Source of the DNA: an uncultured Flavobacteriaceae bacterium
GTDB lineage: Bacteria > Bacteroidota > Bacteroidia > Flavobacteriales > Flavobacteriaceae
NCBI GenBank assembly: GCA_947502975.1
Contig: CANNBV010000001.1
Coordinates: forward strand, 186,001-250,000
Direction: 5' to 3'
Length of the DNA stretch: 64,000 nt
Positions 35,740 to 44,645 of this stretch are shown here, piece by piece. The position numbers and the translations under genes are program-made. The notes under the pieces were generated by a model that worked only from the letters and a program-made list of their open reading frames with translations, was not told the origin of the DNA and did no database searches. Each line of letters starts with the position of its first letter. The stretch's first letter is position 1.

Positions 35740-37122
35740 ATGAAATCAATACAACTGCTTTTTATTTTTTTATTTGTGGCCATCAACAGTTCTTTTTCAC
35801 AAGAAAATTTAGATGAATGCAAAACAAAACTTTCTATTTTCCATGAATATGTGAAGTCTAAAAATTATGATGCAGCCTATGAACCATGGGTTTATGTGAA
35901 AAACAATTGCCCTAAACTAAGTATTGCGATTTATATAGATGGAGAAAAAATATTAAAGCATAAAATAAAAATATCTAAAGGTATAGAACACAAAGATTTT
36001 GTAAAGGAGTTATTGGAAGTATGGCAAATGCGTTTAGAGTATTTTCCAGATAAAACCCCAAAAGGTTTGTTTGGAGCGAAAAGATGTCAATTGATGTTTG
36101 ATAAAAAAGGCATTCTTCAAAAAACAGATGATGACTTATACGATTGTTTTGATGCGGCATATAGAATAGATAAAGGCACATTTACACACCCCAAAAGCTT
36201 ATACACATATTTTTCTTTGACGGTGGATTTGTATAATGATGGTAAAAAAACCATTCAAGAGGTATTTGATACATATGATGCTATTATTGAAAAAATTGAA
36301 GAGGAAGTAAAAAACTATGCTAAAAAGTTAAATAAACTAGTAGCTAGAGAGCAAACAGGAGCGACTTTATCGAAAAAAGAGCAACAACAAAAAAGTGTGT
36401 ATCAAGATTATTTAAAAAACTATGATTTAATTTTAAAAAGTATTGAGACCAAAACGGGTACTATTGCTGATTGTAAAAATTTAATTCCGCTATATACTAA
36501 AAATTTTGAATCTAACAAAAATGATTCAATTTGGCTTAAACGAGCAGTAAGTAGAATGTACCATAAGAAGTGTACAGAAGATCCTTTGTATGAAAAATTA
36601 GTAAAAGCTTATGATGAAGTGGCGCCTTCCGCAGATACAAAATATTTTGTTGCTACTATTCTAATAAAAAAAGGAAAACTTAAAGAAGGTGAAAAGTATT
36701 TAAAGGAGTCTTATAATTTAGAGGTTGAAGATTTCAAGAAGTCAAAACGAGCATACAGCATTGGAATACTTTTAAAAAATCAGATAAAATATTCTAAAGC
36801 AAGAACCTATTTTAGGTATGCACTAAAGCATAATCCGTCAAACGGAAAACCTCATTTAGCTATTGCTTCCATGTATGCCGAAAGTGCAAAAAACTGTGGT
36901 GATACTAATTTTAATAAAAGAGCCGTGTATTGGTTAGCTGCTAAAGAAGCTGCAAAAGCCTCTAGAGTCGATCCAACTTTAAAAAATGTTACTGCTCAAA
37001 GTGTAAAGCGATATAAAGCTCTAGCGCCTTCTAAACAGGAGATACACAAATGTGCCTGTTCAGGTAAACCTATAGAAATTGGGTGTTGGATTAATGATAA
37101 AATTACTGTACCCGAAATATAA
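35740..37122 (+). CDS. exported TPR-containing protein, unknown function
   Basis: 460 residues with a signal peptide (cleavage after SSFSQ, about 21). TPR-like helices are seen at about 25-60 and 290-400 (KYFVATILIKKGKLKEGEKY, RTYFRYALKHNPSNG), with a charged coiled-coil segment (EEVKNYAKKLNKL). The C-terminal end has a CACSG motif. I recall similar proteins across Flavobacteriia without an assigned role. It lies outside the mobile-looking cluster. Confidence 0.65.
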   Translation: MKSIQLLFIFLFVAINSSFSQENLDECKTKLSIFHEYVKSKNYDAAYEPWVYVKNNCPKLSIAIYIDGEKILKHKIKISKGIEHKDFVKELLEVWQMRLEYFPDKTPKGLFGAKRCQLMFDKKGILQKTDDDLYDCFDAAYRIDKGTFTHPKSLYTYFSLTVDLYNDGKKTIQEVFDTYDAIIEKIEEEVKNYAKKLNKLVAREQTGATLSKKEQQQKSVYQDYLKNYDLILKSIETKTGTIADCKNLIPLYTKNFESNKNDSIWLKRAVSRMYHKKCTEDPLYEKLVKAYDEVAPSADTKYFVATILIKKGKLKEGEKYLKESYNLEVEDFKKSKRAYSIGILLKNQIKYSKARTYFRYALKHNPSNGKPHLAIASMYAESAKNCGDTNFNKRAVYWLAAKEAAKASRVDPTLKNVTAQSVKRYKALAPSKQEIHKCACSGKPIEIGCWINDKITVPEI

Positions 37123-37372
37123 TTAAAGCTAATATCTTTTCTAAAAATGAGTTATTAACTTAACTTTTGTTAATAAAATTGCCAGGTCTTTATACTTGTC
37201 TTTAAATCTTTTATATATTTGTTCGTAATTATATAATATAGAAGGGATTAATTTATTTTATAATTATACTTTTGGAGCTTTTTTTGCGTTAAAACTTAAA
37301 AGTTTACAAAACAAAAATTGCATTTCATCGGTATTTTTTAGCGTTTCACAGATGTTTTTTGCTGAATTTCTT

Positions 37373-37401
37373 TTGTTAAGTCCCTTTTTTTTATACATTT
37401 G
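37373..37401 (+). promoter_or_regulatory. Bacteroidota promoter (TTG-N18-TACATTTG)
   Basis: -33 TTG at 37373-37375 and -7 TACATTTG at 37394-37401 are separated by 18 bp, matching the TTG / TAnnTTTG consensus. The predicted transcript start (about 37406-37409) falls on or next to the ATG codons at 37409 and 37412, so the mRNA may be leaderless or nearly so. Confidence 0.65.
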
Positions 37402-37408
37402 CGTCCCA

Positions 37409-37606
37409 ATGATGATACAAAATAAAAGAATATTAGCCTCAATCTTATTTGTATTAATAAGTTTCGTCTGTGTTGCTCAAGGTGATGGAGATTTACCTCC
37501 GCCTCCGCAACCTCCACCTCCAGTAGGGCTTCCTATTGATGGCGGTGTTCTAGTTGGTGTTTTTGTTGCGCTACTTTATGGAAGCAAAAAGCTGATAAAA
37601 AAATAA
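37409..37606 (+). CDS. small exported protein with Pro-rich linker and PID-CTERM-like tail
   Basis: 65 residues from ATG 37409 (or 64 from 37412). A signal peptide (IQNKRILASILFVLISF, cleavage after VAQ) is followed by GDGDLPPPPQPPPPVG, then LPIDGGVLVGVFVALLYGSK and LIKK. A P-I-D motif, hydrophobic helix and basic end is the layout of the PID-CTERM sorting signal described for Bacteroidota, where an exosortase-type enzyme may process the tail. That assignment is from memory of the motif. The protein consists almost only of sorting signals. Function unknown. Confidence 0.65.
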   Translation: MMIQNKRILASILFVLISFVCVAQGDGDLPPPPQPPPPVGLPIDGGVLVGVFVALLYGSKKLIKK

Positions 37607-37624
37607 GTAACTTATCTTATCATT

Positions 37625-38212
37625 CTAGGCATTACGCATCAATTTAGCAACATATTTGCCTAAAACATCAAATTCTAGATTAACCTCAGTCCCTTTTTCA
37701 AAGGTTTTAAAGTTGGTATGTTCATAGGTATAGGGTATGATGGCGACACTAAATGTGTTTTTTCCAGAATTAATTACTGTTAAACTAGTACCATTTACAG
37801 TAATTGAGCCTTTTTCAATAGTAATATTATTTAAGTTAGAATCATATTCAAAAGAGAAATACCAACTACCATCTGCATTTTCAATGTTTGTACAAATAGC
37901 AGTTTGATCTACGTGCCCTTGCACTATATGACCGTCTAGTCGGTCTCCCAACTTCATGGCACGTTCCAAATTTACTTCATCTCCAACCTTTAGTGTATTT
38001 AGATTAGTTTTTGCTAAAGTTTCTTGAATAGCTGTAACGGTGTACTCATCACCTTCAATTTTCACAACAGTCAAGCAAACTCCGTTATGAGCAACGCTTT
38101 GGTCTATTTTTAATTCACCAGTAATATCGCTTTTAATAGAGATATGTAAGTTATCTTGTTCTTTTTCTAAATGAGTTACAGTTGCAAGAGACTCAATAAT
38201 TCCTGTAAACAT
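37625..38212 (-). CDS. ribE: riboflavin synthase, alpha subunit
   Basis: 195 residues with the two lumazine-binding repeats: MFTGIIESLATV and NGVCLTVV in the first half, then GDRLDGHIVQGHVDQTA and VNGTSLTVI in the second. The enzyme dismutates two 6,7-dimethyl-8-ribityllumazine molecules to riboflavin. Divergent from pdxA. No FMN riboswitch is evident in the 78-bp gap. Confidence 0.95.
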   Translation of the reverse strand: MFTGIIESLATVTHLEKEQDNLHISIKSDITGELKIDQSVAHNGVCLTVVKIEGDEYTVTAIQETLAKTNLNTLKVGDEVNLERAMKLGDRLDGHIVQGHVDQTAICTNIENADGSWYFSFEYDSNLNNITIEKGSITVNGTSLTVINSGKNTFSVAIIPYTYEHTNFKTFEKGTEVNLEFDVLGKYVAKLMRNA

Positions 38213-38290
38213 AGTATTATGTGTTTATTTGGTTAAATTTGCCACACTAAAAATTGTTAATCAAAATTACAAACAAAAGTTAGGGTATTC

Positions 38291-39349
38291 ATGAAGAATC
38301 AAGAAAATATTGTCGTAGGAATATCAGTTGGAGATTTAAATGGTATAAGTGGAGAAATTATTCTAAAAACCTTTGAAGATTCTAGAATATTAGAATTATG
38401 TACTCCAGTAATTTTTGCATCAATAAAAGTAATGGGCTTTTTTAAGAATCATTTCAAATCGTCTATAGATTTTAATAGTGTTCACGACATAAATAGTATA
38501 AAACAAGGAAAAGTAAATGTACTAAACTGTTGGAAAGAACATGTAGATATAAACTTTGGAGCAGAAGAGACTAAAATAGGAGAGTATGCACTAAAGTCAT
38601 TAGAAAAAGCAACTAATGCTCTGAAACAAGAACAAATAGATGTTTTGGTTACAGCACCAATTAATAAGCACAACATACAGTCTGAAGCATTTACATTTCC
38701 TGGACATACCGATTATTTAGCTAAAGAATTAGGAGGTAATAGTTTAATGTTTATGGTAACCGATACCTTAAAAGTGGGGTTGCTAACCGATCATGTCCCT
38801 GTTAAAGACGTGTCTGAACATATTTCTGAAGCATTAATTATTGAAAAAATAGATACGGTTTACCAAACACTAAAGAAAGATTTTAAAATAGTAAAGCCTA
38901 AGATTGCTGTTTTAGGTATTAATCCGCATACAGGTGACAATGGGGTTATTGGTAGTGAAGATGATGATATAATGCGACCAACATTGAAAAAAATTAAGGA
39001 AGAGGGTAAGCTAGTTTATGGCCCATATGCAGCAGATAGTTTTTTTGGTTCCAATAATTACAAAAATTTTGATGCTATAATTGCATCGTATCACGACCAA
39101 GGTTTAATTCCGTTTAAAACATTATCCTTTGGACAAGGAGTTAATTTTACTGCTGGTTTAACGCGAGTTAGAACCTCTCCAGATCATGGGACAGCCTATG
39201 AAATTGCAGGAAAAGGCATTGCAGATGAAAGTTCTTTTAAAGAAGCTCTTTTCACAGGGATTCAAATTTTTAGAAACCGAATTGATTATGAAGAACTTAC
39301 GGCAAACCCTCTAAAAAGACAACCCAGAAAAGTAGGGGTGAAAAAATAA
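38291..39349 (+). CDS. pdxA: 4-hydroxythreonine-4-phosphate dehydrogenase
   Basis: 352 residues. Motifs: GISVGDLNGISGEI at the N-terminus, TAPINKHNIQ, FPGHTDYLA (metal-binding His), LGINPHTGDNGVIG, and SYHDQGLIPFKTL with a further His, then RTSPDHGTAYE. The enzyme acts in DXP-dependent pyridoxal phosphate synthesis. A TAAATTTG box (38234-38241) upstream is a possible -7 element. Confidence 0.95.
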   Translation: MKNQENIVVGISVGDLNGISGEIILKTFEDSRILELCTPVIFASIKVMGFFKNHFKSSIDFNSVHDINSIKQGKVNVLNCWKEHVDINFGAEETKIGEYALKSLEKATNALKQEQIDVLVTAPINKHNIQSEAFTFPGHTDYLAKELGGNSLMFMVTDTLKVGLLTDHVPVKDVSEHISEALIIEKIDTVYQTLKKDFKIVKPKIAVLGINPHTGDNGVIGSEDDDIMRPTLKKIKEEGKLVYGPYAADSFFGSNNYKNFDAIIASYHDQGLIPFKTLSFGQGVNFTAGLTRVRTSPDHGTAYEIAGKGIADESSFKEALFTGIQIFRNRIDYEELTANPLKRQPRKVGVKK

Positions 39350-39360
39350 TATTATCACTG

Positions 39361-39390
39361 TTGCTCTAAGCTAAAAAATTTATATATTTG
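39361..39390 (+). promoter_or_regulatory. promoter of the yceD-rpmF-fabH-acc cluster (TTG-N19-TATATTTG)
   Basis: -33 TTG at 39361-39363 and -7 TATATTTG at 39383-39390 are separated by 19 bp. The yceD ATG follows 22 bp later. Good match to the Bacteroidota housekeeping consensus. Confidence 0.7.
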
Positions 39391-39412
39391 CAGGCTCAAA
39401 ATAGATGTGATC

Positions 39413-39949
39413 ATGAAGCCAATGAAAGAATATACTATCTCATTCGTGGGGTTAAAGGTTGGAAATCACAATTTTGAGTACAAAATAGACCAAACGTTCT
39501 TTGATTGTTTTGAGTATGAAGATTTTAATGATGTAGACGTTAATATTGATTTAGTTTTAAACAAAAAATCAACATTACTCGAATTACATTTTGAAATTTC
39601 TGGACACGTAAATATAAATTGCGATGTTACTAACGAACCGTACAATCAAAATCTAGAAAATAGTTTTGATTTAGTGGTAAAGTTCGGACAAGAATATAAT
39701 GATGAAAATATTGATATTCTTATTTTACCACACGGCGAACACGAAGTAAATATTCAGCAATATATTTACGAACTTATTGTACTAGCAATACCTGCAAAAC
39801 GTATTCATCCAGGAGTTGAAGATGGTACATTAAGTTCTGAAATACTTGAAAAACTTGAAGAGTTAAGTCCTAAAGAAAAAAAGGAAAAAACAGACGAGGA
39901 TATTGATCCGCGTTGGAATACATTAAAAAAATTATTAACGGATAAATAA
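39413..39949 (+). CDS. yceD: YceD family (DUF177) protein
   Basis: The start is set at ATG 39413 (MKPMKEYTISFVGL), 178 residues; a GTG 6 bp upstream is possible. The family core HFEISGHVNINCDVTNEPYN and the acidic tail (EKKEKTDEDIDPRWNTLKKL) are present. YceD proteins are linked to 23S rRNA or large-subunit assembly in other bacteria. It immediately precedes rpmF, the classical arrangement, and shares the promoter at 39361. Confidence 0.9.
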   Translation: MKPMKEYTISFVGLKVGNHNFEYKIDQTFFDCFEYEDFNDVDVNIDLVLNKKSTLLELHFEISGHVNINCDVTNEPYNQNLENSFDLVVKFGQEYNDENIDILILPHGEHEVNIQQYIYELIVLAIPAKRIHPGVEDGTLSSEILEKLEELSPKEKKEKTDEDIDPRWNTLKKLLTDK

Positions 39950-39957
39950 TATAAAAA

Positions 39958-40161
39958 ATGGCACATCCTAAAAGAAAAATCTCTAAAACAAGAAGAGATA
40001 AAAGAAGAACACATTACAAAGCAACTGCGCCACAGATTGCTACATGTCCTACAACAGGAGAGGCTCATTTATATCACAGAGCACATTGGCATGAAGGAAA
40101 ATTATATTACAGAGGCCAGGTGCTTATAGATAATTCTGAAGAAACAGAAAATTTAGCATAG
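39958..40161 (+). CDS. rpmF: 50S ribosomal protein L32
   Basis: 67 residues starting [20 protein letters not shown], the typical L32 start, followed by [14 protein letters not shown]. Only one of the zinc-ligand Cys positions is a Cys, as in many zinc-free Bacteroidota forms. It follows yceD by 8 bp and is closed by a terminator at 40184. Confidence 0.97.
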   Translation: MAHPKRKISKTRRDKRRTHYKATAPQIATCPTTGEAHLYHRAHWHEGKLYYRGQVLIDNSEETENLA

Positions 40162-40183
40162 ATTAGTATGCATGCATATAACC

Positions 40184-40210
40184 AAACGCTCACTTGTGAG
40201 CGTTTTTTTT
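40184..40210 (+). terminator. Rho-independent terminator after rpmF
   Basis: AAACGCTCAC / GTGAGCGTTT forms a strong stem with a TT loop, followed by a run of T. Confidence 0.9.
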
Positions 40211-40341
40211 ATGATATGTATTTCTAAATGGTAAAAAAGCATTAATTTGCTCTGTAATTGTTCAAAATTCCCTATTTTTCACCCAAAATTGTTCAATTTT
40301 GATTCAATTAGAGCGTTTTTCGTTCAAATTTGTTAAAAAGT

Positions 40342-41343
40342 ATGAGTAAAATCTCAGCAGCAATTACCGCAGTTGGAGCCTATGTTCCAGAGTATGTATT
40401 AACCAATCAAATTCTTGAAACAATGGTTGATACTAATGATGAATGGATTACGTCGCGTACAGGTATAAAAGAACGCCGCATTCTAAAAGAAGAAGGTAAA
40501 GGTACATCTTACCTTGCCATAAAAGCAGCACAAAACCTTATTGAAAAAAAAGGAATAGATCCTAAAGAGATAGAACTTGTAATTGTGGCTACTGCAACGC
40601 CAGATATGAAAGCTGCTTCAACAGCCGCATATACAGCCTCGCAGATAGGTGCAACAAATGCGTTTTCATTCGATATGGATGCTGCTTGTTCTAGTTTTTT
40701 ATACGGCATGTCTGTAGCTTCAACTTATATCGAGTCTGGACGTTATAAAAATGTACTGTTAATTGGTGCTGATAAAATGTCATCTTTGATAAACTATAAA
40801 GATAGAGCTACATGTATCATTTTTGGAGACGGCGCAGGCGCAGTGTTGTTTGAACCTACTACTGAAGATTTAGGGCTTAAAGACGAATACTTAAGAAGTG
40901 ATGGTACCGGACGTGAGTTTTTACAAGCTACCTATGGAGGATCTTCGCATGCACTAACACCAGAAGCTTTAGAGAAAGGCGGTCATTATGCATTTCAAGA
41001 AGGACGAACTGTATTTAAAAACGCAGTATTTAATATGGCAGATGCAACGGTTAAGGTATTAGAGAAAAATAACCTTGATAAAGACTCTGTAGATTGGCTG
41101 GCAGCACATCAAGCTAATAAACGTATTATTGACGCGACAGCACAACGCATAGATTTAGACGAAAATAAAGTGATGATGAATATCCAGAAATATGGAAATA
41201 CAACATCAGCTACACTACCATTATTACTTAACGACTACGAATCGCAATTAAAAAAAGGCGATAATATTATATTTGCCGCTTTTGGTGGCGGATTCAATTG
41301 GGGTGCCATTTACTTAAAATGGGCCTATAACTCTAAAAACTAA
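40342..41343 (+). CDS. fabH: beta-ketoacyl-ACP synthase III
   Basis: 333 residues from ATG 40342 (MSKISAAITAVGAYVPEYVL). Catalytic triad positions are visible: DAACSSFLYG (Cys), AAHQANKRI (His) and YGNTTSAT (Asn). FabH condenses acyl-CoA with malonyl-ACP to start fatty acid synthesis; in this phylum branched primers are common. It is followed by accB and accC, so the genes of malonyl-CoA supply lie downstream. Confidence 0.96.
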   Translation: MSKISAAITAVGAYVPEYVLTNQILETMVDTNDEWITSRTGIKERRILKEEGKGTSYLAIKAAQNLIEKKGIDPKEIELVIVATATPDMKAASTAAYTASQIGATNAFSFDMDAACSSFLYGMSVASTYIESGRYKNVLLIGADKMSSLINYKDRATCIIFGDGAGAVLFEPTTEDLGLKDEYLRSDGTGREFLQATYGGSSHALTPEALEKGGHYAFQEGRTVFKNAVFNMADATVKVLEKNNLDKDSVDWLAAHQANKRIIDATAQRIDLDENKVMMNIQKYGNTTSATLPLLLNDYESQLKKGDNIIFAAFGGGFNWGAIYLKWAYNSKN

Positions 41344-41366
41344 CCATTAAAACCAATAGCTGAATT

Positions 41367-41861
41367 ATGGATTTAAAAGAGATTCAAAACTTAATCAAGT
41401 TTGTTGCTAAATCTGGAGCAAGCGAGGTTAAATTAGAAATGGATGACGTAAAAATCACCATTAGAACAGGATCAGATAACGATGCACCAGCTGTACAGTA
41501 TGCACCCGTTGCTGCTCCTCAAATAGCACAAGCACCTGCAGTTCCAGTTGCAGAAACTCCCGCTCCCGCTACTGAAGATAAAGCAGAAGCACCAAAGGCA
41601 GCCGCAGATGATAGTTCAAAATATATTACAATCAAATCTCCGATAATAGGAACATTTTACAGAAAACCAGCTCCAGACAAACCATTGTTTGTAGAGGTTG
41701 GGCAAACCATTGCCGAAGGTGATGTATTATGTGTCATTGAAGCGATGAAACTTTTTAATGAAATAGAATCTGAAGTTTCTGGAAAAATAGTTAAAATTTT
41801 AGTTGACGATGCTTCTCCTGTAGAATTCGATCAACCATTATTTTTAGTAGATCCATCTTAA
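41367..41861 (+). CDS. accB: biotin carboxyl carrier protein of acetyl-CoA carboxylase
   Basis: 164 residues. An N-terminal helix region precedes an Ala/Pro-rich linker (APVAAPQIAQAPAVP) and a biotinyl domain with VIEAMKLFNEIE, whose Lys is biotinylated. It carries CO2 from AccC to the carboxyltransferase. It lies 23 bp after fabH and 44 bp before accC. Confidence 0.96.
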   Translation: MDLKEIQNLIKFVAKSGASEVKLEMDDVKITIRTGSDNDAPAVQYAPVAAPQIAQAPAVPVAETPAPATEDKAEAPKAAADDSSKYITIKSPIIGTFYRKPAPDKPLFVEVGQTIAEGDVLCVIEAMKLFNEIESEVSGKIVKILVDDASPVEFDQPLFLVDPS

Positions 41862-41868
41862 AAATTCA

Positions 41869-41888
41869 GAATTCAGAATTCTGAATTC
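41869..41888. repeat. perfect 20-bp palindrome in the accB-accC gap
   Basis: GAATTCAGAATTCTGAATTC equals its own reverse complement. It contains three nested GAATTC units and lies 8 bp after accB and 17 bp before accC. It could be a stem in the mRNA or a dispersed repeat. Confidence 0.6.
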
Positions 41889-41905
41889 ATAATTTATTAT
41901 AAGTT

Positions 41906-43258
41906 ATGTTTAAAAAAATATTGATTGCCAATAGAGGTGAAATAGCGCTACGCGTTATTAGAACCTGCAAAGAAATGGGCATTAAAACAGTAGCGGTGTA
42001 TTCAACTGCTGATGCTGAAAGTTTACACGTTAAGTTTGCTGATGAAGCTGTTTGTATTGGTCCAGCCGCAAGTGTCGATTCTTATCTAAAGATGTCTAAT
42101 GTAATTTCTGCTGCAGAAATTACAAATGCAGATGCAATTCATCCAGGATATGGTTTTTTATCTGAGAATGCTAAATTTTCAGAAATTTGTGAAGAGCACG
42201 GTATAAAATTCATTGGAGCTTCTGCAGAAATGATTGAGCGCATGGGAGATAAGGCAAATGCCAAGGCTACCATGAAAGCTGCTGGTGTACCTTGTGTACC
42301 TGGAAGCGATGGTATCATAGAAACGTTTGAAGAATGTAAAAAACTTGCTAAAAAAGCAGGGTATCCAGTAATGCTTAAAGCTAGTGCTGGTGGTGGTGGA
42401 AAAGGAATGCGAGGTGTTTTCAAAGAAGAAGATCTTAAAGACGCTTGGGATTCTGCAAGACAGGAAAGTAAGGCAGCTTTCGGTAACGACGATATGTATA
42501 TGGAAAAACTCATTGAAGAGCCAAGACATATAGAAATTCAAGTTGTCGGCGATTCCCGTGGAAAAGCATGCCACTTATCAGAAAGAGACTGTTCAGTACA
42601 ACGTCGTCATCAAAAATTAACCGAGGAAGTACCATCGCCATTTATGACGCCTCAACTGCGTAAAAAAATGGGTAAAGCTGCTGTAAAAGCTGCAGAATTT
42701 ATAAAATATGAGGGTGCAGGAACGGTAGAGTTTTTGGTAGACAAACACCGTAATTTCTACTTTATGGAAATGAATACACGTATTCAGGTAGAGCACCCAA
42801 TTACAGAGCAAGTTATTGATTTCGATTTAATTAGAGAGCAAATTCTAGTGGCTGCAGGTGTGCCAATTTCTGGTAAAAATTACGATCCAAAGTTACATTC
42901 TATCGAGTGTCGTATCAATGCAGAAGATCCTTATAATGGATTTAGGCCATCACCTGGAAAAATCACAACATTACATGCTCCAGGAGGCCATGGTGTACGC
43001 TTAGACACACACGTTTATGCAGGCTATACCATTCCGCCAAATTACGATTCTATGATTGCAAAGTTGATAACCACTGCGCAAACCAGAGAAGAAGCGATTA
43101 ATAAAATGAAGCGCGCTTTAGATGAGTTCGTTATAGAAGGTATTAAAACTACCATACCTTTCCACCGACAACTTATGGAACATCCAGACTATCTCGCTGG
43201 TAACTATACCACGAAGTTCATGGAAGATTTCGAAATGAAAAAACCATCAGAAGCATAA
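41906..43258 (+). CDS. accC: biotin carboxylase subunit of acetyl-CoA carboxylase
   Basis: 450 residues with the family features: [34 protein letters not shown], the ATP-grasp glycine loop [27 protein letters not shown], and [14 protein letters not shown] near the active site. It carboxylates biotin on AccB using ATP and bicarbonate. Operon partner of accB, ended by a terminator at 43265. Confidence 0.97.
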   Translation: MFKKILIANRGEIALRVIRTCKEMGIKTVAVYSTADAESLHVKFADEAVCIGPAASVDSYLKMSNVISAAEITNADAIHPGYGFLSENAKFSEICEEHGIKFIGASAEMIERMGDKANAKATMKAAGVPCVPGSDGIIETFEECKKLAKKAGYPVMLKASAGGGGKGMRGVFKEEDLKDAWDSARQESKAAFGNDDMYMEKLIEEPRHIEIQVVGDSRGKACHLSERDCSVQRRHQKLTEEVPSPFMTPQLRKKMGKAAVKAAEFIKYEGAGTVEFLVDKHRNFYFMEMNTRIQVEHPITEQVIDFDLIREQILVAAGVPISGKNYDPKLHSIECRINAEDPYNGFRPSPGKITTLHAPGGHGVRLDTHVYAGYTIPPNYDSMIAKLITTAQTREEAINKMKRALDEFVIEGIKTTIPFHRQLMEHPDYLAGNYTTKFMEDFEMKKPSEA

Positions 43259-43264
43259 ATAATT

Positions 43265-43293
43265 AAAACTCCGAAAATTTTCGGAGTTTTTTT
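43265..43293 (+). terminator. Rho-independent terminator after accC
   Basis: AAAACTCCGAAAA / TTTTCGGAGTTTT forms a near-perfect palindrome with T-run, 7 bp after the stop. Confidence 0.9.
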
Positions 43294-43295
43294 AT

Positions 43296-43400
43296 GGCGT
43301 TACCACAACACTTCGACAGGCTCAGTGCAAGTGGTCGGGCTTTCACTACTCAATCCCTCCTGCGTCGGGGATTTTAAACATGCCGTTCAATCCCTAACGC
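43296..43400 (+). ncRNA. structured intergenic element, copy 4 of 5 (another repeat inserted in hairpin A)
   Basis: Its ends are GGCGTTACC and CAATCCCTAACGC. The terminal helix is GCGTTA / TAACGC. Hairpin A is ACCAC / GTGGT with the dispersed repeat ACTTCGACAGGCTCAGTG in its loop. The conserved GTCGGGCTTTC is followed by hairpin B, AATCCC / GGGGATT. It lies right after the accC terminator. Confidence 0.6.
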
Positions 43401-43439
43401 GAATTACGTCTATCTAACATAAAGCAGTAAATTAGCATT

Positions 43440-44555
43440 ATGAATTTGTCCTATTGGGAAATAAAGTCATGGCTAACTAACGTCGATTTTTGCGTCGTAG
43501 GCAGTGGTATTGTTGGTCTCAATTGTGCATTACAACTTCGTGAGCTTTATCCTCAAGCAAAAATTATCATATTAGAAAATGGAATATTACCTCAAGGCGC
43601 AAGCACCAAAAATGCAGGATTTGCTTGCTTTGGAAGCCTAAGTGAAATTTTAGATGATTTAAAAACACATACCGAAGAGGAGGTTTTTCAACTTGTAAAA
43701 AAACGAGCAGATGGTCTGAAATTATTAAGAAAAACCATTGGAGATAAAGCACTTAACTATCAACAATTAGGAGGCTATGAGTTGTTCTTAGAAAAAGATG
43801 AGCAATTATTTGATTCCTGTATCAGGAATAAAGAACAGATTAACAAATTACTAAAACCTATTTTTAAAGACGATGTATTCAGTCTCAGAGACAATATCTT
43901 TAAATTTGAAAACATAAATGAGGATTATATTTTAAATCAGTTTGAAGGGCAAATTGATACTGGAAACATGATGGAAGCATTGCTAAAACTTGCACAATCA
44001 AAAGGTATTAAGATATTAAATACTGTTATGGTTGAAAGCTTTTCTGAGGACAATAACTCAGTAAAAATTAAAACCAATTATTTTGAGTTTTCAGCATCAA
44101 AATTATGCATAGCTACAAACGGATTTGCATCTGAAATTTTAAGTGAGAACGTCGTACCAGCGCGTGCCCAGGTGCTGATCACAAAACCGATTAAAAACCT
44201 TCATATTAAAGGTACGTTTCATCTAGACAAAGGCTATTTTTACTTCAGAAATATTGATGATAGAATTTTATTTGGTGGAGGCAGACACCTGGATTTTATA
44301 ACTGAAGAAACTTCAAGATTTGGACAAACCGAGATTATTCAAAATAAATTAGAAAGCATATTAAAAACTACTATTTTACCAGAGCAATCTTTTGAAATAG
44401 AACATCGATGGAGTGGTATTATGGGCATAGGTCATCAAAAAAAAGCAATTGTAAAGCAAGTATCAAACCATGTGTTTTGTGGTGTACGCTTAGGAGGAAT
44501 GGGCTTAGCAATTGGTAGTTTGATTGGTAAAGAATTAGCAGATTTGACAACATAA
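43440..44555 (+). CDS. FAD-dependent oxidoreductase (DAO family)
   Basis: 371 residues. An N-terminal Rossmann motif VVGSGIVGLNCAL (about 18-30) is followed by GASTKNAGFACFGS, which fits an FAD-binding loop of D-amino-acid-oxidase-like enzymes. Later blocks are LCIATNGFASEIL, VPARAQVL, and RWSGIMGIGH near the C-terminus. The likely reaction is oxidation of an amine or amino acid; the substrate is unknown. Monocistronic by position. Confidence 0.85.
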   Translation: MNLSYWEIKSWLTNVDFCVVGSGIVGLNCALQLRELYPQAKIIILENGILPQGASTKNAGFACFGSLSEILDDLKTHTEEEVFQLVKKRADGLKLLRKTIGDKALNYQQLGGYELFLEKDEQLFDSCIRNKEQINKLLKPIFKDDVFSLRDNIFKFENINEDYILNQFEGQIDTGNMMEALLKLAQSKGIKILNTVMVESFSEDNNSVKIKTNYFEFSASKLCIATNGFASEILSENVVPARAQVLITKPIKNLHIKGTFHLDKGYFYFRNIDDRILFGGGRHLDFITEETSRFGQTEIIQNKLESILKTTILPEQSFEIEHRWSGIMGIGHQKKAIVKQVSNHVFCGVRLGGMGLAIGSLIGKELADLTT

Positions 44556-44563
44556 AATTTTGT

Positions 44564-44609
44564 TATGCTGAAGCAGCTTGTGCTGAATTTATTTCAGTAT
44601 TTCAGCATC
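44564..44609. repeat. intergenic palindromic repeat
   Basis: ATGCTGAA at the left end pairs with TTCAGCAT at the right end, with internal TGCTGAAT / ATTTCAGTA sequences. It is related to the short repeat at 29821-29841. Position: 9 bp after the FAD oxidoreductase gene. Function unknown. Confidence 0.45.
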
Positions 44610-44645
44610 TCATAGTTATTAGTTTCAGAATTAAATATCTAAAAA

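Noticed and set aside
32132-35740. Complete prophage or integrative element
   Set aside because: No integrase, structural or transfer genes, and no second attachment site in the window; only a control region and small ORFs remain.
42139-42574. Long minus-strand open frames inside accC
   Set aside because: They overlap a well-conserved gene on the opposite strand, have no recognisable motif and are typical of shadows of high-quality coding sequence.
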